11,527 nt of DNA from CAZMGT01 sp964565895 (GTDB lineage: Bacteria; Armatimonadota; Zipacnadia; UBA1398; CAZMGT01). The translations under genes and the position numbers were made by a program. The stretch is taken from NCBI GenBank assembly GCA_964565895.1, contig CAZMGT010000078.1, forward strand, positions 1-11,527, in the 5' to 3' direction. Positions 1 through 7,263 of this stretch are shown in pieces; position 1 is the stretch's first letter; the number at the start of each line of letters is the position of its first letter. Under the pieces are notes generated by a model, which worked only from the letters and a program-made list of their open reading frames with translations, was not told the origin of the DNA and searched no databases.

Positions 1-1
1 C

Positions 2-70
2 CCCGCGGTGCACATCGTTAACCTTCACGCCGCCGGCGGCCCCGACGACCCGATCGACCCCGAGCCATAG
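2..70 (+). CDS. C-terminal tail of an unidentified gene (partial, 5' end outside window)
   Basis: Reading from base 2, 22 codons run to a TAG at 68-70 and give a tail that ends in PIDPEP. Third positions are mostly G or C, as in the neighbouring genes, and the stop lies 40 bp before the next start, a normal spacing. The stretch is too short to name a family. A competing frame (from base 3) is also open and runs without a stop into the GH36 gene, but its codons look less like the local style and it has no ATG, GTG or TTG before position 111. Existence as a real gene end is moderately likely; function unknown. Confidence 0.4.
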   Translation, partial: PAVHIVNLHAAGGPDDPIDPEP

Positions 71-110
71 CCCGCTCTTTGCTTTAGCGCTCGCTTTTGC
101 TCTAGGCGCC

Positions 111-2126
111 ATGTGCTCCGCCGCGCCGCAGGGGATGAACATTGACCTGCGCCGTGCGCAAGGCAGTGGGTCCTATGTGTTGCGCGGGTTTTCCGGCGCG
201 CCCGACGGCCGCGGCGTGCTGCGCGAGTTTCCCCTCGCTCTCCCTCCCCTACGCCGCGCGGCATACTATGTCAGCCCCTGGTGGCCCGGGGGAGGGAACA
301 GGGTCGAGCCCGTTGTCGTGGAGGACTTCGCCAACCTGCGCGAGGGCGGGGTGTTCCTCCTTGCTGAGCTTAGCTCCGGCGAATTTCTCGCCTTTCTCCC
401 CCTCGCTGGCGATCAGGCCTACTGCTGGCTGGCCTCCGCCAACCAGGGCCTCGTGCTCAGGCTGGGCACGCATGGCAAACATCCCGTGCGCGGCGACGTT
501 CCCCTTTACTCCTGGGCCAGAGCGCGCGACCCCTACCAGGCGTGCTACCTTGCCTGGCGCGCTGCGGCAAGCTGCCCCGAGATGCGCGGGGCGTTTGCCC
601 TGCGCGAGGAAAAGGAATATCCGCAGGTCTTCCGCTACCTCGGCTGGTGCTCGTGGGAGCACTACAAGCGCAACGTTAACGAGCAAAACATGGTCCGGGC
701 GATCGAGGACATCGCCCGCTCCAACCTCCCCGTGCGCTATTTTCTCGTCGACAACGGGCACTTCGACCGCCAGTCGCTCCAGCCTGACGGCGCGAAGTTC
801 CCCCACGGCTACGGGCCGCTGTTCGCCAAGCGCGAGCCGGACGGCGTGCGCTGGGTCGGGCTGTGGTACGCCTTTTTGGGCACGAACCACGGCATCAGCG
901 CCCCGGGCAACCTGGGCCAGCTCGCCCAGCACATGTTCGCCTGCCCCGCCGGCGTCCTGCTCCCCAAGCCCACGCCAAACGCCGCCCGCGCCTTCTACCG
1001 CTTCCTCGTGGGCAACGCAAAGCGCTATGGCGCGGACTTTTTGAAAATCGACTTCATGGTCGACGCCCTACCGCTTTACGCCGGCCTTGTTGCCCGCGTG
1101 CCTACGGTGGGCGGGCTCCCCCGCGACACGAGCGGGGCCGTGGGCAACCCCTACGCCGCGGCGGCGATGCTTTTTGAGGCGTTAGAGTCCGCCTTGCGCG
1201 AGGAGCGCATGCCCCTGCTCGCCTGCAACTGGCACAACGCCCCCTGCATCTTTCGCTCCCGGCACACCGCCGTCGGCCGGTGCAGCGGCGACTACCGCGT
1301 CGGCGACCGGGGGAGGGCGATCAAGCACATTTTCGCCTCCTACGCCGTCACGCCGTGGCTGGGGCAGGTCGCCTGGTGCGACCACGACATGTTCCACTCC
1401 AGCGACCCCGTCTCGGGTGAGATAATGGCCGCGTGCCGCGCGCTTTCCGGGGGCCCGGCCTATCTCTCCGACGAGCCGCGCAGCTTCCGCGAGGACGTCG
1501 TTCGACCGCTGTGCTTTGAAGACGGCCTGCTCCTTCGCCCTCTCGCCCCCGCTGCTCCCCTGCCCGAGGACCTGTTCTTCCGCCTCGGCGACGAGCGCCT
1601 GTTTCGCGTTGTCGCCCCGCTGGAAAACCGCTGCGCGGCGGTCGGCATCTACAACCTTCCCGCAGGAAAGGACAACGCGGGCAAGACGCTCTCCACAACG
1701 ATCACCGCGGGGGACTACGCCTGCGCGCCGGCGATGGTCCAGCCCTATCCGGGAAGGTGGGAGGTTCCCGCGGAGGGCTTGTTCGTCTACGACTGGCAGC
1801 GCAAAACCGGCCGCCCCCTGGGCGCGGGCTATGAGGTAACGATTGCCGGCTTCGGCCACTGTCTGCTTCAGCTCTCGCCGATCGTCGAGGGCTGGGCGCT
1901 CGTCGGCAGGGTAGACAAGTATCTTCCCGCGGCGGGGGTAAAGCTTCTTTCCCTCTCGCCAAACGAGATGAAGCTAAAGATGCTCGAGTCCGGCCCGCTT
2001 GCCCTGTGGAGCGCCCGCGGGGCCCCGCGCGCCCCAGGGCTAACATTCGTCCACCTCGGCGGCGGGCTTTACCGCGCGGAAATGGCCGTGGGCGAGCGCG
2101 ACAAAGTGCTCGCCGTCACCCGCTAG
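111..2126 (+). CDS. Raffinose synthase/Sip1-like GH36 protein (putative alpha-galactosidase or galactosyl transferase)
   Basis: This 671-residue protein belongs by motif to the raffinose synthase/seed imbibition (Sip1) branch of glycoside hydrolase family 36, which hydrolyses or transfers alpha-galactosyl groups. Visible motifs are LGWCSWEHY (177-185), the start of the TIM barrel; FLVDNGHF (211-218), where plants have VDDG; FLKIDF (310-315), whose D314 is the expected nucleophile; RCSGDY (390-395), whose D394 fits the RxxxD acid/base spacing of clan GH-D; and MFHSSDP (427-433) followed by GGPAYLSDEP (447-456), close to the plant MFHS and YVSD motifs. An N-terminal beta-sandwich (about 20-165) and a C-terminal beta domain (about 485-671) flank the barrel. 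No signal peptide is seen from this start, so it is probably cytoplasmic. The start is uncertain: ATG 111 has only a weak CTAGG upstream, and ATG 135 has a G-run touching it. Substrate cannot be read from sequence. Confidence 0.82.
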   Translation: MCSAAPQGMNIDLRRAQGSGSYVLRGFSGAPDGRGVLREFPLALPPLRRAAYYVSPWWPGGGNRVEPVVVEDFANLREGGVFLLAELSSGEFLAFLPLAGDQAYCWLASANQGLVLRLGTHGKHPVRGDVPLYSWARARDPYQACYLAWRAAASCPEMRGAFALREEKEYPQVFRYLGWCSWEHYKRNVNEQNMVRAIEDIARSNLPVRYFLVDNGHFDRQSLQPDGAKFPHGYGPLFAKREPDGVRWVGLWYAFLGTNHGISAPGNLGQLAQHMFACPAGVLLPKPTPNAARAFYRFLVGNAKRYGADFLKIDFMVDALPLYAGLVARVPTVGGLPRDTSGAVGNPYAAAAMLFEALESALREERMPLLACNWHNAPCIFRSRHTAVGRCSGDYRVGDRGRAIKHIFASYAVTPWLGQVAWCDHDMFHSSDPVSGEIMAACRALSGGPAYLSDEPRSFREDVVRPLCFEDGLLLRPLAPAAPLPEDLFFRLGDERLFRVVAPLENRCAAVGIYNLPAGKDNAGKTLSTTITAGDYACAPAMVQPYPGRWEVPAEGLFVYDWQRKTGRPLGAGYEVTIAGFGHCLLQLSPIVEGWALVGRVDKYLPAAGVKLLSLSPNEMKLKMLESGPLALWSARGAPRAPGLTFVHLGGGLYRAEMAVGERDKVLAVTR

Positions 2127-2146
2127 CCGCCGCCATTAGCCCGGGC

Positions 2147-2190
2147 AAACGAAAGCGGCGCCCGGCCGCGTGCCGAGCGCCGCTCGTTTT
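2147..2190. terminator. Bidirectional hairpin terminator between convergent genes
   Basis: An 8-bp perfect stem pairs 2154-2161 (AGCGGCGC) with 2177-2184 (GCGCCGCT). Above a C/A mismatch a further 4 bp pair 2163-2166 (CGGC) with 2172-2175 (GCCG), leaving a 5-base loop. Below the stem, after a 2-base bulge, AAACG (2147-2151) can pair with CGTTT (2185-2189). The plus strand ends in TTTT then CCC, and the minus strand reads out through a T-rich TTCGTTTG. It lies 20 bp after the GH36 stop and 16 bp past the aldolase stop, so it can stop transcripts from both sides. Confidence 0.82.
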
Positions 2191-2206
2191 CCCTTGCCTC
2201 AGCGCG

Positions 2207-3229
2207 CTATACGCCGCCCTTGGCGTAGAACTCCTTCATGTCGTCGAGGGTCATCGGCTCAAAGTCAAACGCGTGGCCCGCCTGGCCGAAGGCGATCATC
2301 TTCTGCTTAACAACTTCCTTCATCGCCTCGCGCGCCGGGCCGAGATACTTCCGCGGGTCAAACTCCTCCGGATGCTCAAATAGCACCTTGCGGATCGCCC
2401 CGGTCATCGCCAAGCGGTTGTCCGTGTCCACGTTAATCTTGCGCACGCCGTGCTTAATCCCAAGCTGGATCTCCTCGATGGGCACGCCGTAGGCCTTCTG
2501 AATGTTCCCGCCGTACTTGTTGATAATCTCCACGAGCTCCGCGGGTACGCTCGACGAGCCGTGCATCACCAAATGCGTGTTGGGCAGGCGCTTGTGAATC
2601 TCGATGATGCGGTCCATGGCCAGGATCTCGCCCGTGGGCGGGCGCGAGAACTTATAGGCCCCGTGCGACGTCCCGATGGCCACGGCGAGGGCGTCCACCC
2701 CCGTGCGCTCGACAAACTCCACCGCCTGGTCGGGGTCGGTGAGGAACAGGTTGGGGTCGACGCCTGCCCCGTGACCGTCCTCGATGCCGCCCAGGGCGCC
2801 CAGCTCGCCCTCCACGGTAACCCCGCGCTCGTGGGCCATCTTTACCACTTCCGCGGTGACCCGCACGTTATACTCGAAGTCGGCGATCGTCTTCCCGTCC
2901 TCGAGCAGCGAGCCGTCCATCATTACCGAGGTAAACCCAAGCTCGATCGCCGTGCGGCACGTCTCCGGCGAGTTGCCGTGATCCTGGTGCAGGGCAATGG
3001 GGATTTCCGGATAAAGCTCGACCGCGGCTTGAACGATGTGCACGAGATACTTCTCGTTGGAATACTGCCGCGCCCCGCGGCTCGCCTGGACGATTACCGG
3101 CGACTTCGTCTCCACCGCGGCTTCCATAATCGCCTGCATCTGCTCCATGTTGTTGATGTTAAACGCGCCCAGGCCATAGCCGCCCTTCGCCGCCTCGTCT
3201 AACAGTTGTCTCATGGGAACCAGTGGCAT
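2207..3229 (-). CDS. fba: Class II fructose-1,6-bisphosphate aldolase
   Basis: The protein (340 residues) is a zinc-dependent class II aldolase that interconverts fructose-1,6-bisphosphate with dihydroxyacetone phosphate and glyceraldehyde-3-phosphate in cytoplasmic glycolysis and gluconeogenesis. The family motifs are intact: HQDHG (81-85) with catalytic D83 and zinc ligand H84; VEGELG (139-144) with E142; GTSHGAYK (186-193) with zinc ligand H189; MHGSSS (222-227) with H223; and KINVDTDNR (264-272), which binds substrate phosphate. The N-terminal MPLVPMRQLL and the total length match the roughly 345-residue Calvin-cycle/CbbA-like subtype rather than the shorter tagatose-bisphosphate type. 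The ATG at 3229 has an AAGGAGAG ribosome site (3235-3242) at good spacing. It is the last gene of the minus-strand run, just before the 2147-2190 terminator. No Calvin-cycle genes are present, so a general glycolytic role is likeliest. Confidence 0.97.
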   Translation of the reverse strand: MPLVPMRQLLDEAAKGGYGLGAFNINNMEQMQAIMEAAVETKSPVIVQASRGARQYSNEKYLVHIVQAAVELYPEIPIALHQDHGNSPETCRTAIELGFTSVMMDGSLLEDGKTIADFEYNVRVTAEVVKMAHERGVTVEGELGALGGIEDGHGAGVDPNLFLTDPDQAVEFVERTGVDALAVAIGTSHGAYKFSRPPTGEILAMDRIIEIHKRLPNTHLVMHGSSSVPAELVEIINKYGGNIQKAYGVPIEEIQLGIKHGVRKINVDTDNRLAMTGAIRKVLFEHPEEFDPRKYLGPAREAMKEVVKQKMIAFGQAGHAFDFEPMTLDDMKEFYAKGGV

Positions 3230-3250
3230 GGTAACTCTCCTTCTCCCCGC

Positions 3251-3298
3251 AGCGGCAACCGCCGCTCGACATTCTCGCTTTTCCCGCCTTTTCGCGGG
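3251..3298 (-). repeat. Two small hairpins in the aldolase leader
   Basis: A perfect 6-bp stem with a 4-base loop pairs 3251-3256 (AGCGGC) with 3261-3266 (GCCGCT), only 8 bp upstream of the aldolase ribosome site. A second 5-bp stem pairs 3283-3287 (CCCGC) with 3294-3298 (GCGGG), with a 6-base loop. Neither is followed by a T-run on the minus strand, so they do not look like terminators. They could affect leader stability or translation; that is inference. Confidence 0.45.
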
Positions 3299-3306
3299 TC
3301 TGCAAT

Positions 3307-3335
3307 ATCCTACAGCTCACGCCGCGGGCCGTAAA
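3307..3335 (-). promoter_or_regulatory. Candidate sigma70-type promoter for fba
   Basis: On the minus strand, TTTACG (3335-3330) and TAGGAT (3312-3307) are separated by exactly 17 bp and each matches 4 of 6 bases of the -35 and -10 consensus. Transcription would start near 3300 and give a leader of about 70 bases before the aldolase ATG. The 128-bp gap from the upstream gene fits an internal promoter. Weak matches of this kind arise by chance, so this is only a candidate. Confidence 0.4.
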
Positions 3336-3357
3336 GTCCCATCTTCTCTCCCCTCGG

Positions 3358-6300
3358 CTACTTCTCCCCGCGCACATAGTCTATCGCAAACAGGCTCCCC
3401 GTCGGCCCGTTGTTCGGGTCAATGCGCAGCGCGGTTATCGTCTCCCCGCGCCACTTCGGGTGCTCCCCAACAGCCAGGCGATATTCGTGCCACTGCCCGT
3501 CGCCGGCCACGGCAAAGTTTACCACCTTGTCCTCGGCAAACAGCGGCGAGCTCGCCGTCGTCCAATACACGCTCGCCCGCTCGCCCCCGGTGAGCAACAT
3601 GCGCAGGCGCAGCACGCGCACGGAGTCCCCAGCGACGCGCAGCCCGGGCCGCACGATATATGGGTCGCCTCCGATAACCGAGCCCACCAGCGCCCCGCGC
3701 CGCGCGGACAACCCGAGCACATCGTGCGCCGCGCTCCATCCCTCGGTCGTCGCTTCGAACTCAAAGCTAATCGTCCGCCGCTGCTCGGCGACGAGCGACA
3801 CGGGCCGCGGCCGCGCCCCGGCGATGGCCAGCGTGTGCCTCCCCGCTTGCGCCAGCTTCACGACGACCATCGCCCGCGGCTGATAATACTGCCACGCCGA
3901 GCCCTCCGCCGCGGTAACGTCGGCCGCGCGGGGCAGCTCCTCCCCGTCGAGCAAAACTTGCTTCGGCTCAGCGAGGCCGGAAAGCAGGCTATACCCCTGC
4001 TCGCCTTCCCGGTAGCTCAGCGCGACCTCCAGCCGTCCCTCCGCGGCGCGCGCCGCGCGCACCTGCGCCCGCGTGGTCAGGTGCACGCGCTCGCCGCCCA
4101 GCCGCAAGATAACCGTTTGCGGCTCGCCCCCGCGGCCGATGAACTGATAGACCAGCGCGAGCAGTTGCTGCGGCGAAAACACCCAGCTCGACTTGCTCCC
4201 GTCGCGCGCGCTAATGCTGTCCGGCCAGAGGGCCTTCGTCCGCCCCTCCGTCGCCTGCTGCCAAATGGCGCTGCGCGTGACCCCTTCGGCGATCGTCCGC
4301 CAGGGAAACGAGCGGTCGTACTGGGCCAGCTTAAGCACGGCGTTGGCATAGCGCAGGCCGTTCCACTGCACCGCGCGGCCAAACCAGCTCCCCCGATACC
4401 ACGTCGCCCCGAACACGGGGATCGAGGCATATTTCAAAAACGGCCTGTCGGGAAGGTCCCAGACGTAAAGAAACGGCAGCCCGGCCCAGGCCCAGCGCTT
4501 GGCCTCCTCCAAATACTGCCGCTCGCCGGAGAAGCGATAGGCCTCGACATAGGCGTCCACGGCGTCGGCCGCGGCGAGGATGTCCGGCGTGTGCACGGGC
4601 ACCTCCCACACCTGCGCCGCGCGGGGCACGGTGAACTTTTTCATTAGCTCCAGCGACTTGCGCGCCTCGGCAAACAGCCGCTCGTCGCCCAAAACAAGCG
4701 CCGCGCGCACAAGCGCATACGTCTGCCGGGCGCAGGTGCCCAGCTCCAGGGCCTCGTCCGGCCCGAGCTCGCGATAGTCCCTCCCCCGAAACACCCCGCG
4801 GTCCACGCGGTCGGCATCGAAGCGCCACGAGCCATCGGCGCGCCGCGCGGCCAGCGCGCGCAGGGCGGCGTGCAGCACACCCTCGACCTGGGCCACGGGC
4901 TTGCCCCGCCACAGGCCAAGGTCGTTTGCCCCCGCGGGGGCGATTTTTCGCTTGCTTAACACAAACGCCAGCCTGCGCCGGCAGCGCTGCCGCGTCGCTT
5001 CATCTGCGGCAAGCTGCGCCCCGCGCATTAGGTCGTAGACAAACGAGGGGAAGTAGCCGCGGACGTCGCTTATTTTTGGCCCGCCGAGGTGGTGCCGCCA
5101 GCGCTGCTCGCGCTCGTCCCACAGCGTCTTTAAGTAGGCCTCCATGCTAAACGCGATCTCCGCCGGGTAGCTCTTTCGAGGAAGCGGGTTTGGCGGGGGC
5201 ACGCCGAAAAGCGCGTACCACTGCGCCACAGCGTCGGTGATCCGCGCCCCCGGCGCGCTCAGCCACAGGTAAAACTCAAGCTCAAGCCCCCGCCCGAGCG
5301 AAAGCGGGGCAAAGTTTGGCTCGTTGTCCCTCTCCGGCGCGGGGGCAAACACCTGCATGCGGTGCGCCGCGCGGCCGTTTAGGTAGTCCGGCGAGCAAAA
5401 CGATGCCCCAAGCTGGCGCAGCACGCCGCCCTCCATCCGCGGCGCGGGCCAAAGCAGAGCAAGCACTCGCCCCCCACCGCGCACGGCCATGCAGGGAACG
5501 GTTATTTTCGTAGGGTGCGGCTCAAACCGTGGGCGGTCGGGGTGGTCCTCGGCGATATCGAGGTCGCTGGACGAGATCTCCTCGCCCTCCAGCCACTCCA
5601 GGCCGCAAAACAGCGCCTCGTCCTTGGCCAGGCCAAAGCTCCCCTCGCCGGCGAGCACCGCCGGCCCTTCGATACGCACCTCGCCCCCGCCGCGCTCCAG
5701 CGCAAGTTGCGCGAAAAACCCCAGCGCGCCCGTCTTCGGCTCCTGCTTCACTTCGAGCGAATAAACCCAGCGCGACCCTCCAGGCCCGGAAAACCGCGCG
5801 CGAAATTCTCCCGGCCCAACCCGCTTGCCGTAAAGGACAGTCGCGCGTTCGCGCCCGTCGCCCAGCGCAAAACGCGCCCGGCCCAGCCAAGCGAGCCAGG
5901 CAATGGGCCGCCAGGCCTCGCCCTCGCGCACCTCCACCGCCGCCGGCCCAAACCCCTGGGGCAGGCGCACAAAGCGCAGCCTCTTCCCCTCGCCCCAGGA
6001 AACGATGGCGTCGCCGCTCCCCTCCTCGCCCGCCCCCTTGGGCAGCACGACGAGCCCCACGGGCAGGGAAAGCTCCTCTTCGCCCGCGGCGCAGCGCAGC
6101 AGCGCCCCGTGCACCCCCGGCGCTCCCACGGCGCGCGCCTTCCACCTAACCGCGCGCTCCTCGCCGGGAGCGAGGGGCGCCACCTGTCGCGTGCCGCTCC
6201 CCTCGATGCGCAGCGCCGGCCCGCGCAGCGTCCAGGGGGCCGCCGGCGAGGCCGCGCTCCCTCGGTTGCGCGCGAGCAGGGTAATCGTCGTCTCTGCGCC

Positions 6301-7227
6301 CTGCTCGACGACCGAGGGAAATGCCGCGGCGAGCCAACGCACACGCGGGGCAAGCTCCAGCGCGTCCTCGGCCTCCTGCTCTCCCGCGCGGGCGACAACG
6401 CGCGCCACGCTCCCCGGCGGGGCTGCGCCGAAAATCCTCCAGCGCACGATCTGCTGCTCGCCGGGGGGAAGTTCGGCCACGGGCTGCTCCCCCGCGGGCT
6501 CCACGCGCACGCCCTGCGGCGCGACAAGGCGCACTGTCGCCCCGGCAAGCGCCCTGTCGCCCACGTTGCGCACCTTTGCCCGCAGCTCAACAACGCCCCG
6601 CTCCAGCGGCTCAAACGCCTGCGTCTCCTGCACTTGGAGAATCGGCCCCACGCTCTCTAGCCACTGGAAGTCGTCGAGCAAAAGCTCGCCCGCGCGGCCC
6701 ACAATGCGCGCCGCAACGTGCAGCCACTTAACCTTCGGCGCGCGCGTGAAGTCATAGGCCAAGGCGCCCATGTGCCACTTGCCGTCGCCGATGTGCGCTT
6801 GGGGGACGGTAAACGTCACGCGCGGCTCGCCGGTGTCCTCAAGCGGCTTTTTGCTCATCGGGATGATGTAGATGTTAAGCTGCGCCCTGTCCGCGGAGAT
6901 CGCCTTATACCAAAAGCGCACCGCGCCCTTGCCCGAGGGGATCATTTTGCCCTGCTCGCCGCTAAACGCGCGCCAGGCGCGGTTTACCCCCGTCTCGCGC
7001 GTGGGCGTGTCTGGGCGGCGGACGAGGCGCAGGCTATATTGCCCGCTGTGCGCATCGCGGCTTACCCCCACCTCGCGCCCCACAGGCTCCCAGTCCACGG
7101 GAAAGCCGTTTGGTCCAAGCTGCTCAAAGCCGCCGTTGCTGACCACCGGCCGTCCGCCCTGTGCGAAAGCCGCGGCGGAAAGCGCTAAAAACAAAGCAAA
7201 CGCCGCTGTTCGCCCGATGTGTCGCAC
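3358..7227 (-). CDS. Large secreted multidomain protein, putative polysaccharide-active enzyme
   Basis: A GTG start (7227) follows a good GAGGTGA ribosome site 6 bases away. The 1289-codon product begins with a signal peptide (basic MRHIGR, hydrophobic core to about residue 20, cleavage likely after AFA at 20-22), so it is exported. Residues 29-190 look like a CBM4/9-type jelly roll (NGGFE at 31-35, LLLDDFQWL at 182-190). About 196-290 and 296-395 resemble two CARDB/NEW3-type Ig-like domains. About 405-675 is a beta-rich region. About 685-1030 is helical, with aromatic and acidic patches such as WEVPVHTPD (874-882) and WYRGSWFGRAVQWNG (943-957), resembling an (alpha/alpha)6 six-hairpin glycosidase or lyase core. 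About 1035-1140 is a beta cap. About 1152-1286 is a second jelly-roll-like domain (FEFEATTEGW at 1155-1164, AIDYVR at 1281-1286). No known glycosidase family signature is recognised, so catalysis and substrate are inferred only. It follows the oxidoreductase gene by 36 bp, presumably in one operon. Confidence 0.85.
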   Translation of the reverse strand: MRHIGRTAAFALFLALSAAAFAQGGRPVVSNGGFEQLGPNGFPVDWEPVGREVGVSRDAHSGQYSLRLVRRPDTPTRETGVNRAWRAFSGEQGKMIPSGKGAVRFWYKAISADRAQLNIYIIPMSKKPLEDTGEPRVTFTVPQAHIGDGKWHMGALAYDFTRAPKVKWLHVAARIVGRAGELLLDDFQWLESVGPILQVQETQAFEPLERGVVELRAKVRNVGDRALAGATVRLVAPQGVRVEPAGEQPVAELPPGEQQIVRWRIFGAAPPGSVARVVARAGEQEAEDALELAPRVRWLAAAFPSVVEQGAETTITLLARNRGSAASPAAPWTLRGPALRIEGSGTRQVAPLAPGEERAVRWKARAVGAPGVHGALLRCAAGEEELSLPVGLVVLPKGAGEEGSGDAIVSWGEGKRLRFVRLPQGFGPAAVEVREGEAWRPIAWLAWLGRARFALGDGRERATVLYGKRVGPGEFRARFSGPGGSRWVYSLEVKQEPKTGALGFFAQLALERGGGEVRIEGPAVLAGEGSFGLAKDEALFCGLEWLEGEEISSSDLDIAEDHPDRPRFEPHPTKITVPCMAVRGGGRVLALLWPAPRMEGGVLRQLGASFCSPDYLNGRAAHRMQVFAPAPERDNEPNFAPLSLGRGLELEFYLWLSAPGARITDAVAQWYALFGVPPPNPLPRKSYPAEIAFSMEAYLKTLWDEREQRWRHHLGGPKISDVRGYFPSFVYDLMRGAQLAADEATRQRCRRRLAFVLSKRKIAPAGANDLGLWRGKPVAQVEGVLHAALRALAARRADGSWRFDADRVDRGVFRGRDYRELGPDEALELGTCARQTYALVRAALVLGDERLFAEARKSLELMKKFTVPRAAQVWEVPVHTPDILAAADAVDAYVEAYRFSGERQYLEEAKRWAWAGLPFLYVWDLPDRPFLKYASIPVFGATWYRGSWFGRAVQWNGLRYANAVLKLAQYDRSFPWRTIAEGVTRSAIWQQATEGRTKALWPDSISARDGSKSSWVFSPQQLLALVYQFIGRGGEPQTVILRLGGERVHLTTRAQVRAARAAEGRLEVALSYREGEQGYSLLSGLAEPKQVLLDGEELPRAADVTAAEGSAWQYYQPRAMVVVKLAQAGRHTLAIAGARPRPVSLVAEQRRTISFEFEATTEGWSAAHDVLGLSARRGALVGSVIGGDPYIVRPGLRVAGDSVRVLRLRMLLTGGERASVYWTTASSPLFAEDKVVNFAVAGDGQWHEYRLAVGEHPKWRGETITALRIDPNNGPTGSLFAIDYVRGEK

Positions 7228-7263
7228 AACCGCTCACCTCGCAACTGGCCGCTGGGCCCCGCG

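Noticed and set aside
3460..4647. Long plus-strand open frames opposite the secreted-protein gene (also 5515-6660)
   Set aside because: Low-complexity Arg/Pro/Ala-rich translations without motifs; antisense shadows of a GC-rich gene.
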